Source: Clostridia bacterium (GTDB lineage: Bacteria > Bacillota > Sulfobacillia > RBS10-35 > Bu92). Taken from it: DNA of 32,170 bases. Both the position numbers and the translations under genes were made by a program. The notes beneath the pieces are model-generated. The model was not told the DNA's origin, did not search any database, and worked only from the letters and a program-made list of their open reading frames with translations. Location of the stretch: assembly GCA_019683875.1 (NCBI GenBank), contig JADGHN010000004.1, forward strand, positions 1-32,170. The letters are read 5' to 3'. Shown here one piece after another: positions 16,237 to 25,775 of this stretch. Within the stretch, counting starts at the first letter, position 1. Each line of letters opens with the position of its first letter.

Positions 16237-16815
16237 ATGTGTGAAGAGTGCGGTCAGCGTCCGGCCACCGTGCACGTCACGCGCCGCGTGAACGGCCACC
16301 AGACGGAGATGCACCTCTGCGCGCAATGCGCGATGGAAAAGGGCGAGATCGGGCCGCTCATGCAGAGCCCGGCCTGGATGTTGGAGCAGTTCCTGTCGGC
16401 GCTCGGCGGCTTCGGACCGGGTTCGCCGTCGGCGGCGCCCGCCGCGGCCCCCGCGCGCCCCGGCGCCGCGGGGCGCTGCCCGGCGTGCGGGCTGCCGTTC
16501 CAGGAGTTCGCGCGCACGGGCATGCTGGGTTGCGCGAACTGCTACGAGGCGTTCCGACGCGAGCTCGGGCCGGCCATCCGCCGGATTCACGGCGCCGCGC
16601 GGCATGTGGGGCACCGCCCGCCCGACGGACCCGCCCCGCGACCTGTGGCGGGCACGCGCGGCCTGGCCGGCGCGGCCCCTTCGCCGGGCGCGCCGGAGTC
16701 GACGGCCGAGCGCGTCGCCCGCCTACGAGCCGAACTTCAGAAAGCGGTCGCGGAGGAACGGTACGAGGACGCGGCGCGCCTCCGCGACGAAATCCGCGCG
16801 CTTACGAAGGAGTGA
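16237..16815 (+). CDS. mcsA: McsA, zinc-finger activator of the McsB arginine kinase
   Basis: A 192-residue protein with four CXXC pairs (C2/C5, C28/C31, C81/C84 and C99/C102) that bind zinc in two sites, and a C-terminal UVR domain (about residues 155-190, ending EDAARLRDEIRALTKE) that contacts ClpC and McsB. It is needed to activate McsB and recruit it to CtsR. Between the Zn sites lies an Ala/Pro-rich linker that is longer than in Bacillus. The start ATG is preceded by GAAGGG. Five bases separate it from mcsB. The arrangement and motifs leave little doubt. Confidence 0.93.
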   Translation: MCEECGQRPATVHVTRRVNGHQTEMHLCAQCAMEKGEIGPLMQSPAWMLEQFLSALGGFGPGSPSAAPAAAPARPGAAGRCPACGLPFQEFARTGMLGCANCYEAFRRELGPAIRRIHGAARHVGHRPPDGPAPRPVAGTRGLAGAAPSPGAPESTAERVARLRAELQKAVAEERYEDAARLRDEIRALTKE

Positions 16816-16820
16816 CGGCC

Positions 16821-17894
16821 ATGTCGGCGCACGACGCACCTGGGAACGCGCTCAGCTCTTGGATGCGTGGCGATGGCCCGTCGTCGGACGTCGTCCTTTC
16901 CAGCCGGATCCGCTTGGCCCGCAACCTGAGCGACGTCCCCTACCCCCCGCGCATGGACCGCGCCGCCGCCGAGGGCGTCGTCGCAAGGGTGGCGGAGGCG
17001 CTCCGCGGATGGGTCGATGAGTCGGGACGGCCGCTGCGCATCGTGCGGCTGGACGCCCTGAGCCCGCTGGAACGCCAGGTGATGGTGGAAAAGCACCTGA
17101 CCAGCCCGGCGCACATCCGGCAGGCCGTCGGCGCTCTGGCCCTGTCCGAGGACGAGTCCATCAGCGTCATGATCAACGAGGAGGACCACGTCCGCATCCA
17201 GTGCCTGGCCGCCGGGCTCCAGCTCCGGCCGGCGCTGGACCGCGCGCTGCGGCTGGATTCCGCGCTCGCGGAGCGCTTGCCCTGGGCCTTCGACGCCGAG
17301 TGGGGCCACTTGACGACGTGCCCCACCAACGTGGGCACCGGCCTGCGGGCGTCGGTGATGGTGCACCTGCCGGGCCTGGCGATGGCCAACCAGATCCAGG
17401 GTATCCTCATGACGCTTTCGAACAACGGCATGACGGCGCGCGGGCTCTACGGCGAGGGCAGCCAGGCCGTCGGGAACCTGTATCAGATTTCGAACGCCCA
17501 GTCGCTTGGGCGCGCGGAAGGGGAAATCGTGCAACGCATGGAGGAGGCGGTCCGCCAGCTGGCCGACCGCGAGCGCAGCGTCCGCGAGCGGCTCCTCAAC
17601 CAGATGGGGGAGACGCTCAAGGACCGCATCTGGCGAGCGTACGCCGTCCTCGCGCACGCCCGCCGGATCTCTTCCGCCGAGGCCATGGAGCTGTGCTCCC
17701 TGTTGCGGCTGGGCATCGACCTGCACATATTGCCGCAACTGGACGCGAAGGTGTTCAACGAGCTGATCGTGGCCACGCGTCCCGCGTTCCTGCAGCACTG
17801 GACGGGCCAGGAGGCCGGCCCGGACGAACGCGACATCAAACGCGCGGCGCTGATCCGCGCGGCGCTGCGCAGGGCCGAGGCGCGGGCGTCGTGA
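16821..17894 (+). CDS. mcsB: McsB, protein arginine kinase
   Basis: A 357-residue phosphagen-kinase-like enzyme that phosphorylates arginines on damaged proteins and on CtsR, marking them for ClpC-ClpP. The nucleotide-binding [10 protein letters not shown] is present. The catalytic-loop [12 protein letters not shown] places the conserved Cys at residue 167, the same position as in Bacillus McsB. The RDIKRA segment at residues 337-342 matches the known RDXXRA phospho-arginine pocket. Together these indicate a full, allosterically regulated McsB. It is cotranscribed with mcsA and clpC, so kinase, activator and unfoldase are made together. There is a 64-base gap before clpC. Confidence 0.96.
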   Translation: MSAHDAPGNALSSWMRGDGPSSDVVLSSRIRLARNLSDVPYPPRMDRAAAEGVVARVAEALRGWVDESGRPLRIVRLDALSPLERQVMVEKHLTSPAHIRQAVGALALSEDESISVMINEEDHVRIQCLAAGLQLRPALDRALRLDSALAERLPWAFDAEWGHLTTCPTNVGTGLRASVMVHLPGLAMANQIQGILMTLSNNGMTARGLYGEGSQAVGNLYQISNAQSLGRAEGEIVQRMEEAVRQLADRERSVRERLLNQMGETLKDRIWRAYAVLAHARRISSAEAMELCSLLRLGIDLHILPQLDAKVFNELIVATRPAFLQHWTGQEAGPDERDIKRAALIRAALRRAEARAS

Positions 17895-17958
17895 GCCGCC
17901 GGGCGGCGGGCGACGGCGCGGCCGCGCAGGAGAACGTCGTAAAGGGGGATGGAGAGGG

Positions 17959-20475
<2,517 letters not shown>

Positions 20476-20521
20476 GCCGCTCCGGCGGACCTCCGGCCGC
20501 TTCACAGGCCTTGAGGGACGC

Positions 20522-20562
20522 ACGGCCGCGGATGCGTACGGCATCCGCGGCCGTTTCGTTTT
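20522..20562 (+). terminator. Intrinsic terminator after clpC
   Basis: A perfect 14 base-pair GC-rich stem (arms 20522-20535 and 20541-20554) with a five-base loop is followed by a T-rich tail, TTTCGTTTT. It lies 46 bases after the clpC stop and marks the end of the ctsR operon. Confidence 0.9.
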
Positions 20563-20618
20563 CCCACAAGGATCCAGCCGGAGTGTGGCGAACGTATGTA
20601 CGGGGGAGGAGAGGGCCG

Positions 20619-21092
20619 ATGCGGCTCGCCGGCATTCTTTTGGAGCAGATGGACAGCACGTGGGCGGCATCCCACTGGCACGCCCCGCTCCGCCAGCTTC
20701 TGGAACGGACCACGGCCGCTCAGGCGGCGTGGCGCCCGCCGCAGGGCGGGCACACCATCTATGAGCTCGTCGTCCACCTGGACTACAGCGCGAGGGAAAT
20801 GGCCTCTCGCTGCAAGGGCGGTCCGCGGCAGTGGGACGAGGCGCAGAGCTGGGTCGCCACCCCGGACCCGCTCACGGAATCCGCGTGGCGGGAGGCCGTC
20901 CGCGCATTTGAGGAACATCGCCGCGAGCTGGCGGAGGCTGTGGCCGCGCTGACGGACGAGCAGCTCACGGCGCCCGCCGACCACGGTCGGCCGCTGTATC
21001 GCCACCTGAGCGAGGTCATCCAGCACGAGGCGTACCACGCGGGGCAGATCGCGTACATCCAGCGCCTGCTGGGCGAGGCGCCGCTGATGTGA
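20619..21092 (+). CDS. DinB-family metal-binding protein
   Basis: A 157-residue four-helix protein of the DinB/YfiT-like superfamily. Three metal-ligand positions are visible: His in LVVHLDYSA near residue 52, and HEAYHAGQ near 136-143, the classic C-terminal motif, followed by IAYIQRLLG. Members are often small-thiol-dependent (bacillithiol) transferases or detoxifying enzymes; none is assigned here. The ATG is preceded by GGGGGAGGAG. It sits alone between the clpC terminator and moaDE, an insertion relative to the usual clpC-radA order. Despite the family name it is unrelated to DNA polymerase IV. Confidence 0.85.
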   Translation: MRLAGILLEQMDSTWAASHWHAPLRQLLERTTAAQAAWRPPQGGHTIYELVVHLDYSAREMASRCKGGPRQWDEAQSWVATPDPLTESAWREAVRAFEEHRRELAEAVAALTDEQLTAPADHGRPLYRHLSEVIQHEAYHAGQIAYIQRLLGEAPLM

Positions 21093-21198
21093 GCGCGGAT
21101 GCGCATCGTGACCGGGATTGGATGCGGGCCGCCGCTCGCCCGCCTTCGCCGCCGTGCGGTACGATAGCGACAGCGCACTTGTTCGGGGGCGATCTCGC

Positions 21199-21972
21199 GT
21201 GAACGTGACCGTGCTGGCGTTCGGCGCGGCGGCCGAAGCCGCGGGGATGCGGGAGTGGACCGTGCGCCTGCCGGACGGCGCCCGGGTGGCCGACTTGATC
21301 CGGGAGCTGGCCCGCCAGCACCCGGCCCTGGAGCCGCTGCTGCCGTCGATCGCGGTGGCGGTGGACCTGGAGTACGCCGACATGTCGGTCGGTCTGCACG
21401 ACGGCGCGGAAGTGGCGCTCATCCCGCCGGTGAGCGGCGGCAGCGGGGCCGAGGGCGGGCCCGGCTCCGGCTCCGATGGCCGGGAGGCGCGCCAGGAGGC
21501 GGCCCCGGAGGCCGAGGACGCGGTGTCTCCGGACGGCGCCCAGGGCGGAAACGTGTGGCTCACCGAAGAGCCGCTTTCGCTGGACGCTCTGATCCGGCGT
21601 GTCGCGCATCCGGACGCCGGCGCCGTCGCGACGTTCACCGGCGCGGTGCGCGCACGCACGCGGCAGGGAACGGCGGTCCTGGAGACGGCCGAGCTCCGCT
21701 ACGAGGCGTACGGCCCCATGGCGCTGAAGGAGATGCGCAAGATCGCGCGGGAAGCCGAGGCGCGATGGCCGGGCGCGCGGGTCGCCATGGCGCACCGCAC
21801 GGGCCGTCTCCAGCCCGGCGAGGCGAGCGTCATGATCGCCGTCTCGGCGCCGCATCGCGCGGACGCCTTCGCGGCCTGCCGCTTCTGCATCGACACGCTG
21901 AAGCAGACGGTGCCGATCTGGAAGAAGGAAGTGCGGCCCGACGGCAGCGAAGCATGGAGCCCGCGGCCCTGA
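21199..21972 (+). CDS. Fused molybdopterin synthase, MoaD-MoaE (MoaX-like)
   Basis: A 257-residue fusion of both molybdopterin synthase subunits. Residues 1-81 are a MoaD ubiquitin-like fold ending in PPVSGG, the di-glycine tail that must be thiocarboxylated. A Gly/Ser/Glu-rich linker (82-118) follows, then MoaE with FTGAVR, LRYEAYGPMA, AHRTGRLQPGE and DTLKQTVPIWKKE, where the two lysines match the MoaE active site. In the mycobacterial fusion MoaX, the chain is cut after the Gly-Gly to free the tail; the same Gly-Gly-Ser junction is seen here. The start GTG follows GGGGG by nine bases. No other molybdenum cofactor gene is in the window. Confidence 0.9.
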   Translation: MNVTVLAFGAAAEAAGMREWTVRLPDGARVADLIRELARQHPALEPLLPSIAVAVDLEYADMSVGLHDGAEVALIPPVSGGSGAEGGPGSGSDGREARQEAAPEAEDAVSPDGAQGGNVWLTEEPLSLDALIRRVAHPDAGAVATFTGAVRARTRQGTAVLETAELRYEAYGPMALKEMRKIAREAEARWPGARVAMAHRTGRLQPGEASVMIAVSAPHRADAFAACRFCIDTLKQTVPIWKKEVRPDGSEAWSPRP

Positions 21973-22005
21973 CGCGGCCACCCGCGCGCCGGCGGCCGCG
22001 GACCG

Positions 22006-23391
22006 ATGGAGGGATCCCCGCTGGCCGCTCCCCACACCGTCTTCGTCTGCCAGGCCTGCGGCGCGCAGTCGCCGCGCTGGCTGGGCCGTTGTCCCGATTG
22101 CGGAGCGTGGAACTCCTACTTTGAAGAACGCCTCGCTTCCCGGACGCGGGGAACGGGGCAGCCGGGGCGGGACCGCGCGCGCGTCCCGGAAGCCGCGCCC
22201 ATCACGGAAGTCTCGTCGGTCGCCGAGCGTCGCCTCTCCACGGGCATCGTCGAATTCGACCGGGCCCTCGGCGGCGGCTTCGTCGCCGGCGGCGTGACGC
22301 TCCTGACCGGCGAGCCGGGCATCGGCAAGTCGACCCTCCTCCTGCAGGTGGCGCACGCCGTCGCGGCGTCGGACACCGTGCTCTACGTCGCCGGCGAGGA
22401 GTCGCCGCAACAGATCCGCCTCCGTGCCGAGCGACTCGGCGCCCTGGCGCCGCGCATCCGCGTCCTCCCGGAGACGCACGTGACGGCCGTCGCCGAAGCA
22501 TGGAAAGCGCTGCGGCCCGGGCTGGTCGTCGTCGACTCCATCCAGACGCTGGCCGACGCCGAACTGGAGTCGCCGCCCGGCAGCGTGAGCCAGGTGCGGG
22601 CCGCCGCCGGCCGCCTGATCGCGCTGGCGAAGGAGAGCGACGTGCCGCTCGTGCTGGTCGGGCACGTCACGAAAGAAGGTTCGATCGCCGGTCCCAAGGT
22701 GCTGGAGCACGCCGTCGACACGGTGCTCTACTTCGAAGGCGAGCGGCACGCCGCGTACCGCCTCGTCCGCGCGACGAAAAACCGCTTCGGCGCCGCCAAC
22801 GAGGTCGGTTGCTTCGAGATGCGGGAATCCGGCCTCGTCGAGGTGCCCAACCCCTCGGCGTGGTTCCTCGCGGAGCGGGCCGACGCGCCCGGGGCCGTCG
22901 TCGCCGCGTGCGTGGAGGGGACGCGCCCGCTCCTGGTCGAGGTGCAGGCGCTCGTCTCCGACGCTCGCTACGGCGCGGGCCGGCGCACCGCGAGCGGGAT
23001 GGACGCCAACCGGCTGGCGCTGCTGCTCGCCGTTCTGGAGCGGAGGTGCGGGCTCGCCTTCGGCGACCAGGACGCGTACTTGAAAGTCTCGGGCGGGGCG
23101 CGGCTGGACGAGCCTGCGGCTGACCTCGCCGCCGCGCTGGCGCTCGCGTCAAGCTTCCTCGACCGTCCGATCCCGCCGGACGTGGCGGTGTTCGGCGAAG
23201 TCGGCCTGGGCGGCGAGGTCCGCGGCGTGCAGCACGCCGCCCAGCGGGTTCGGGAGGCGCGTCGCCTCGGCTTCGCCCGGGTGGTCCTGCCGGCGGCAAA
23301 CGAAAGCTCGGCTCGCCTGGCGGAGACCCAAGCTGCCGAGCTCATTCCCATCCGCCGGTTGAGCGACGCAATCGACGCCGTCCTGCGCTGA
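22006..23391 (+). CDS. radA: DNA repair protein RadA
   Basis: A 461-residue RecA-like branch-migration helicase used in recombination repair. The N-terminal zinc finger is CQAC and CPDC (near residues 15-32). The ATPase core has GEPGIGKS (near 103) and LVVVDSIQT. The RadA-specific KNRFG motif is in the segment TKNRFGAANEVG. The C-terminal Lon-protease-like domain starts near residue 285 and includes VSGGARLDEPAADLA and GEVGLGGEVRGV, without a protease dyad, as usual for RadA. The ATG start has only a weak ribosome site. In most Firmicutes disA follows radA; here it does not. The gene is convergent with the small minus-strand gene at 23444. Confidence 0.96.
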   Translation: MEGSPLAAPHTVFVCQACGAQSPRWLGRCPDCGAWNSYFEERLASRTRGTGQPGRDRARVPEAAPITEVSSVAERRLSTGIVEFDRALGGGFVAGGVTLLTGEPGIGKSTLLLQVAHAVAASDTVLYVAGEESPQQIRLRAERLGALAPRIRVLPETHVTAVAEAWKALRPGLVVVDSIQTLADAELESPPGSVSQVRAAAGRLIALAKESDVPLVLVGHVTKEGSIAGPKVLEHAVDTVLYFEGERHAAYRLVRATKNRFGAANEVGCFEMRESGLVEVPNPSAWFLAERADAPGAVVAACVEGTRPLLVEVQALVSDARYGAGRRTASGMDANRLALLLAVLERRCGLAFGDQDAYLKVSGGARLDEPAADLAAALALASSFLDRPIPPDVAVFGEVGLGGEVRGVQHAAQRVREARRLGFARVVLPAANESSARLAETQAAELIPIRRLSDAIDAVLR

Positions 23392-23443
23392 GGCCACCCC
23401 AGGTGCGGTCCGGGGCGCCGGCTCAGGACCGGACGGCCGCCGA

Positions 23444-23836
23444 TCAGATGTTGTAGATTCCGAGCGCGGCCACTTTCTTATGTTCTTTCAACAGGATATC
23501 GTACACGTTTACGTTGAGAATGTTGGCGAGAGCGGCGAGGTAATACAACTGCCGTCCGACTTCTTCTTCAAGGACCTCCTGGCAGTGCGCGCAGAGCGAG
23601 CCTTCCACATGGTCATCCAGGTAGTTCCGAAGTTCACGCAGGGAGATCTCCGGAGGAACCTCCGGCTTGGCGGCGTTGATGCGAATGCACCCACAGGTGG
23701 TAACCGCTTTCGTGACCGAGCGCTGAACCCTGCAAGCCGAATCCTGGAGCTTGGACAAGACATCGAGGATGCTGCGGTCACGTACGAGGCCTTCCTGGAC
23801 AGCTTCCTGGAATTCGTCCCACAGGAGGTCTTTCAT
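23444..23836 (-). CDS. Small conserved-looking Cys-containing protein, function unknown
   Basis: A 130-residue soluble protein, beginning MKDLLWDEFQEAVQEG. The start at 23836 has GGAAGG seven bases upstream; longer in-frame starts would run into the promoter. It has a TTCGCI segment near residue 47 and a CAHC pair near 82, which together could bind a metal. The helical C-terminus (NVNVYDILLKEHKKVAALG) resembles a helix-turn-helix or dimer helix. I recall similar proteins beside disA and carD in Clostridia, but cannot confirm a family. It is transcribed from a consensus promoter, divergent from carD and convergent with radA, in the place where disA is often found. Function is not known. Confidence 0.8.
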   Translation of the reverse strand: MKDLLWDEFQEAVQEGLVRDRSILDVLSKLQDSACRVQRSVTKAVTTCGCIRINAAKPEVPPEISLRELRNYLDDHVEGSLCAHCQEVLEEEVGRQLYYLAALANILNVNVYDILLKEHKKVAALGIYNI

Positions 23837-23878
23837 CGAACGGCCTTCCACCTTTCTGCCCAGCCCCGATGCACAGCC

Positions 23879-23908
23879 ATTATAGGGATCGGCTTTTCGG
23901 GCTGTCAA
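23879..23908 (-). promoter_or_regulatory. Consensus sigma-A promoter of the small minus-strand gene
   Basis: On the minus strand, perfect TTGACA (23903-23908) and perfect TATAAT (23879-23884) are separated by 18 bases. It predicts a transcript start near 23872 and a leader of about 36 bases. Both hexamers match the full consensus, so strong expression is expected. Confidence 0.85.
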
Positions 23909-23981
23909 TGAAACGAAGGGCCCGGAAAGGCTTGTCCTTCAAGGGTTTTCGGCGTTACGTAACCACGGGCGGGCGCGCGCG

Positions 23982-24011
23982 TTGACAGGATAAAATGGGG
24001 AATGATAAACT
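23982..24011 (+). promoter_or_regulatory. Upstream promoter of carD (P1, weaker)
   Basis: Perfect TTGACA at 23982-23987, an 18-base spacer and TAAACT (four of six) at 24006-24011. It lies 38 bases upstream of the second promoter and the same way round, giving carD two tandem promoters. Confidence 0.5.
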
Positions 24012-24019
24012 CATTTTTC

Positions 24020-24047
24020 TTGACATGCGAGAATGCTTCGCTATAAT
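24020..24047 (+). promoter_or_regulatory. Main promoter of carD (P2)
   Basis: Perfect TTGACA (24020-24025) and perfect TATAAT (24042-24047) with a 16-base spacer, one base under the optimum. The start would be near 24054, giving a short leader of about 24 bases to the TTG start codon. Confidence 0.85.
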
Positions 24048-24077
24048 TGAACATCATCGCGGCATGGAGGTGGTCGC

Positions 24078-24569
24078 TTGTTCGGCGTGGGCGACAAGGT
24101 CGTCTACCCCATGCACGGGGCCGGCGTCATCGAGGCCGTCGAGGAGCGGGAGATCCTCGGCGAAAAGAAGGAGTACTACGTGATGCGCATGCCCATCGGG
24201 GACATGCAGGTGCTGATTCCCGTCGACGGCGTCGACCACGTCGGCCTGCGGGAGGTCATCCCTGCGGAAGAGTGGGGTGCGGTCGCCGAAGTGCTCGGCA
24301 GGGATGACCCGGACGCGTACACGAACTGGAACCGGCGCTACCGGGCCAACGCCGAGCGGCTCAAGACCGGCGACATCTATGAAGTGGCCGCCGTCGTCCG
24401 CAACCTCGTGGTCCGGGACAGGCACCGCGGCCTGTCGACCGGCGAAAGAAAGATGCTCGACAACGCGCGGCGCATTCTCGTGAGCGAGATCGTTCTCGCG
24501 TGCGACATCGACGAAGAGTGCGCGTCCCGCTGGATCGAGGAGGCCATCCTCGCGAACCAGTCCGCCTGA
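24078..24569 (+). CDS. carD: CarD/CdnL-family RNA-polymerase-binding regulator
   Basis: A 163-residue protein that binds the RNA polymerase beta subunit and stabilises open complexes. The N-terminal Tudor-like RID domain (residues 1-60) reads FGVGDKVVYPMHGAGVIEAV and YYVMRMPIGDMQVLIPVD, as in CdnL and CarD. The C-terminal helical DNA-binding domain includes TGDIYEVAAVVRNL and LSTGERKMLDNAR. The start is a TTG with a near-perfect ribosome site seven bases upstream; no ATG or GTG is usable. It has its own tandem promoters and terminator, so it is a single-gene unit. In Firmicutes a carD-like gene often lies next to yacL, as here. Confidence 0.95.
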   Translation: MFGVGDKVVYPMHGAGVIEAVEEREILGEKKEYYVMRMPIGDMQVLIPVDGVDHVGLREVIPAEEWGAVAEVLGRDDPDAYTNWNRRYRANAERLKTGDIYEVAAVVRNLVVRDRHRGLSTGERKMLDNARRILVSEIVLACDIDEECASRWIEEAILANQSA

Positions 24570-24614
24570 CGCCCCTTCCCCGCGTGCGGGGGCGGCGTCG
24601 GGCGCTTTCTTTTT
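24568..24614 (+). terminator. Intrinsic terminator after carD
   Basis: A two-part stem, GACGCC with GGCGTC (24568-24573 and 24594-24599) and CCCCGC with GCGGGG inside it, is followed by TTTCTTTTT at 24606-24614. It begins at the stop codon of carD. Confidence 0.8.
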
Positions 24615-24629
24615 CCATCTCCGGCCCAA

Positions 24630-24638
24630 TGGCATAAT
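24630..24638 (+). promoter_or_regulatory. Extended -10 promoter of the yacL-like gene
   Basis: TG-G-CATAAT (CATAAT at 24633-24638) forms an extended -10 close to the start codon at 24663. The -35 region is only a T-run, part of the carD terminator. The start would be about 18 bases before the coding region, with GGGAGGTGA as the ribosome site. Confidence 0.5.
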
Positions 24639-24662
24639 GACCCTGAAGGGAGGTGACGGCGG

Positions 24663-25775
24663 GTGAACCGCGTCATCCGAATCCTCGTGGCCGCGCTGGG
24701 CGGCGTCGCCGGCTACTACCTCAGCATCGAGTGGCTCTACGTCTTCCCCGCATTGGGCGTCACGTTCAACACGTGGGAGGTCGCCGGGTTCGTCGCGCTG
24801 CTGACGATCGCCGGCTTCGCCGCGTTCTACGCGCTCGCGCCGGCGATCACCGACGGCATCGTCCAGCTCACGCGCTGGCTGGAGGCGCGCCTGTTCCGCA
24901 TACCCGCAGGGGAGATGGCGTTCGGGGCCTTGGGCGTCGTGTTTGGACTCATCATGGCTTTTCTACTCGGCCCCTCGCTCGCCAAGATCCCGACGGTCGG
25001 CAACTACCTTCCCGCCATCACGAGCTTCTTCCTTGGATACCTGGGGTGGACCGTCGCCGTAAGGAAGAGAGAGGACCTCATGCAACTCCTGCCGCTGGCG
25101 AGGCTGCGCGACGGCGTGACGGCCGCCGCGGCGACCAAAGCCGCGAGCGACTCGGCCGAGGCCGTCGCGTACAAGGTCCTCGACACCAGCGCGATCATCG
25201 ACGGGCGCATCGTCGACCTCTGCCGCACCGGCTTCCTTGAGGGCGTGCTTGTCGTGCCGCAGTTCGTGCTCGACGAGCTCCGCCACATCGCCGACTCGTC
25301 CGACCCGCTCCGGCGCAACCGGGGCCGGCGCGGGCTGGACGTCCTGAACACGCTGCAGAGCGAGCTGCAGATGCCGGTTATCATCGACGAGCGCGAGATC
25401 AAGGGCGCCGACGAGGTCGACACCAAGCTTCTCCTCCTCGCGCGAGAGATCGGCGGCAAGGTGCTCACGAACGACTTCAACCTGAGCAAGGTCGCGCAGG
25501 TGCAGGGCGTGCCGGTGCTCAACATCAACGAACTGGCGAACGCCCTGAAGCCCGTGGTGCTGCCCGGCGAGGGCATGACGGTGCAGATCCTGCGCGAAGG
25601 CAAGGAGCCGGGCCAGGGCGTGGGCTTCCTGGACGACGGCACCATGGTCGTCGTCGACGGCGGCAAGCGCCACGTCGGCGAGACGATCGACGTGGAGGTC
25701 ACCAGCGTGCTGCAGACCAACGCCGGCCGCATGATCTTCGCGAAGGCCCGGCAAGCGGTGGCGCACGCCAATTAG
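24663..25775 (+). CDS. PIN/TRAM-domain membrane protein, YacL type
   Basis: A 370-residue protein with four N-terminal transmembrane segments (about residues 5-25, 38-60, 82-105 and 108-130), a PIN ribonuclease-like domain (about 160-285) and a C-terminal TRAM RNA-binding domain (about 300-365). PIN acidic residues appear in LDTSAIIDGRIVDL, FVLDELRHIAD, DEVDTKLLLLA and LTNDFNLSKVA. This matches YacL of Firmicutes, a conserved but poorly understood gene between radA/disA and ispD. GGAGGTGA lies before the GTG start. The stop overlaps the proposed AUU start of ispDF, so the two are cotranscribed. Confidence 0.9.
   Translation: MNRVIRILVAALGGVAGYYLSIEWLYVFPALGVTFNTWEVAGFVALLTIAGFAAFYALAPAITDGIVQLTRWLEARLFRIPAGEMAFGALGVVFGLIMAFLLGPSLAKIPTVGNYLPAITSFFLGYLGWTVAVRKREDLMQLLPLARLRDGVTAAAATKAASDSAEAVAYKVLDTSAIIDGRIVDLCRTGFLEGVLVVPQFVLDELRHIADSSDPLRRNRGRRGLDVLNTLQSELQMPVIIDEREIKGADEVDTKLLLLAREIGGKVLTNDFNLSKVAQVQGVPVLNINELANALKPVVLPGEGMTVQILREGKEPGQGVGFLDDGTMVVVDGGKRHVGETIDVEVTSVLQTNAGRMIFAKARQAVAHAN

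Noticed and set aside
21093-21198. Molybdenum cofactor riboswitch before moaDE
   Set aside because: The gap is about 100 bases with no visible aptamer-like conserved stems; only a weak -10-like element is seen.
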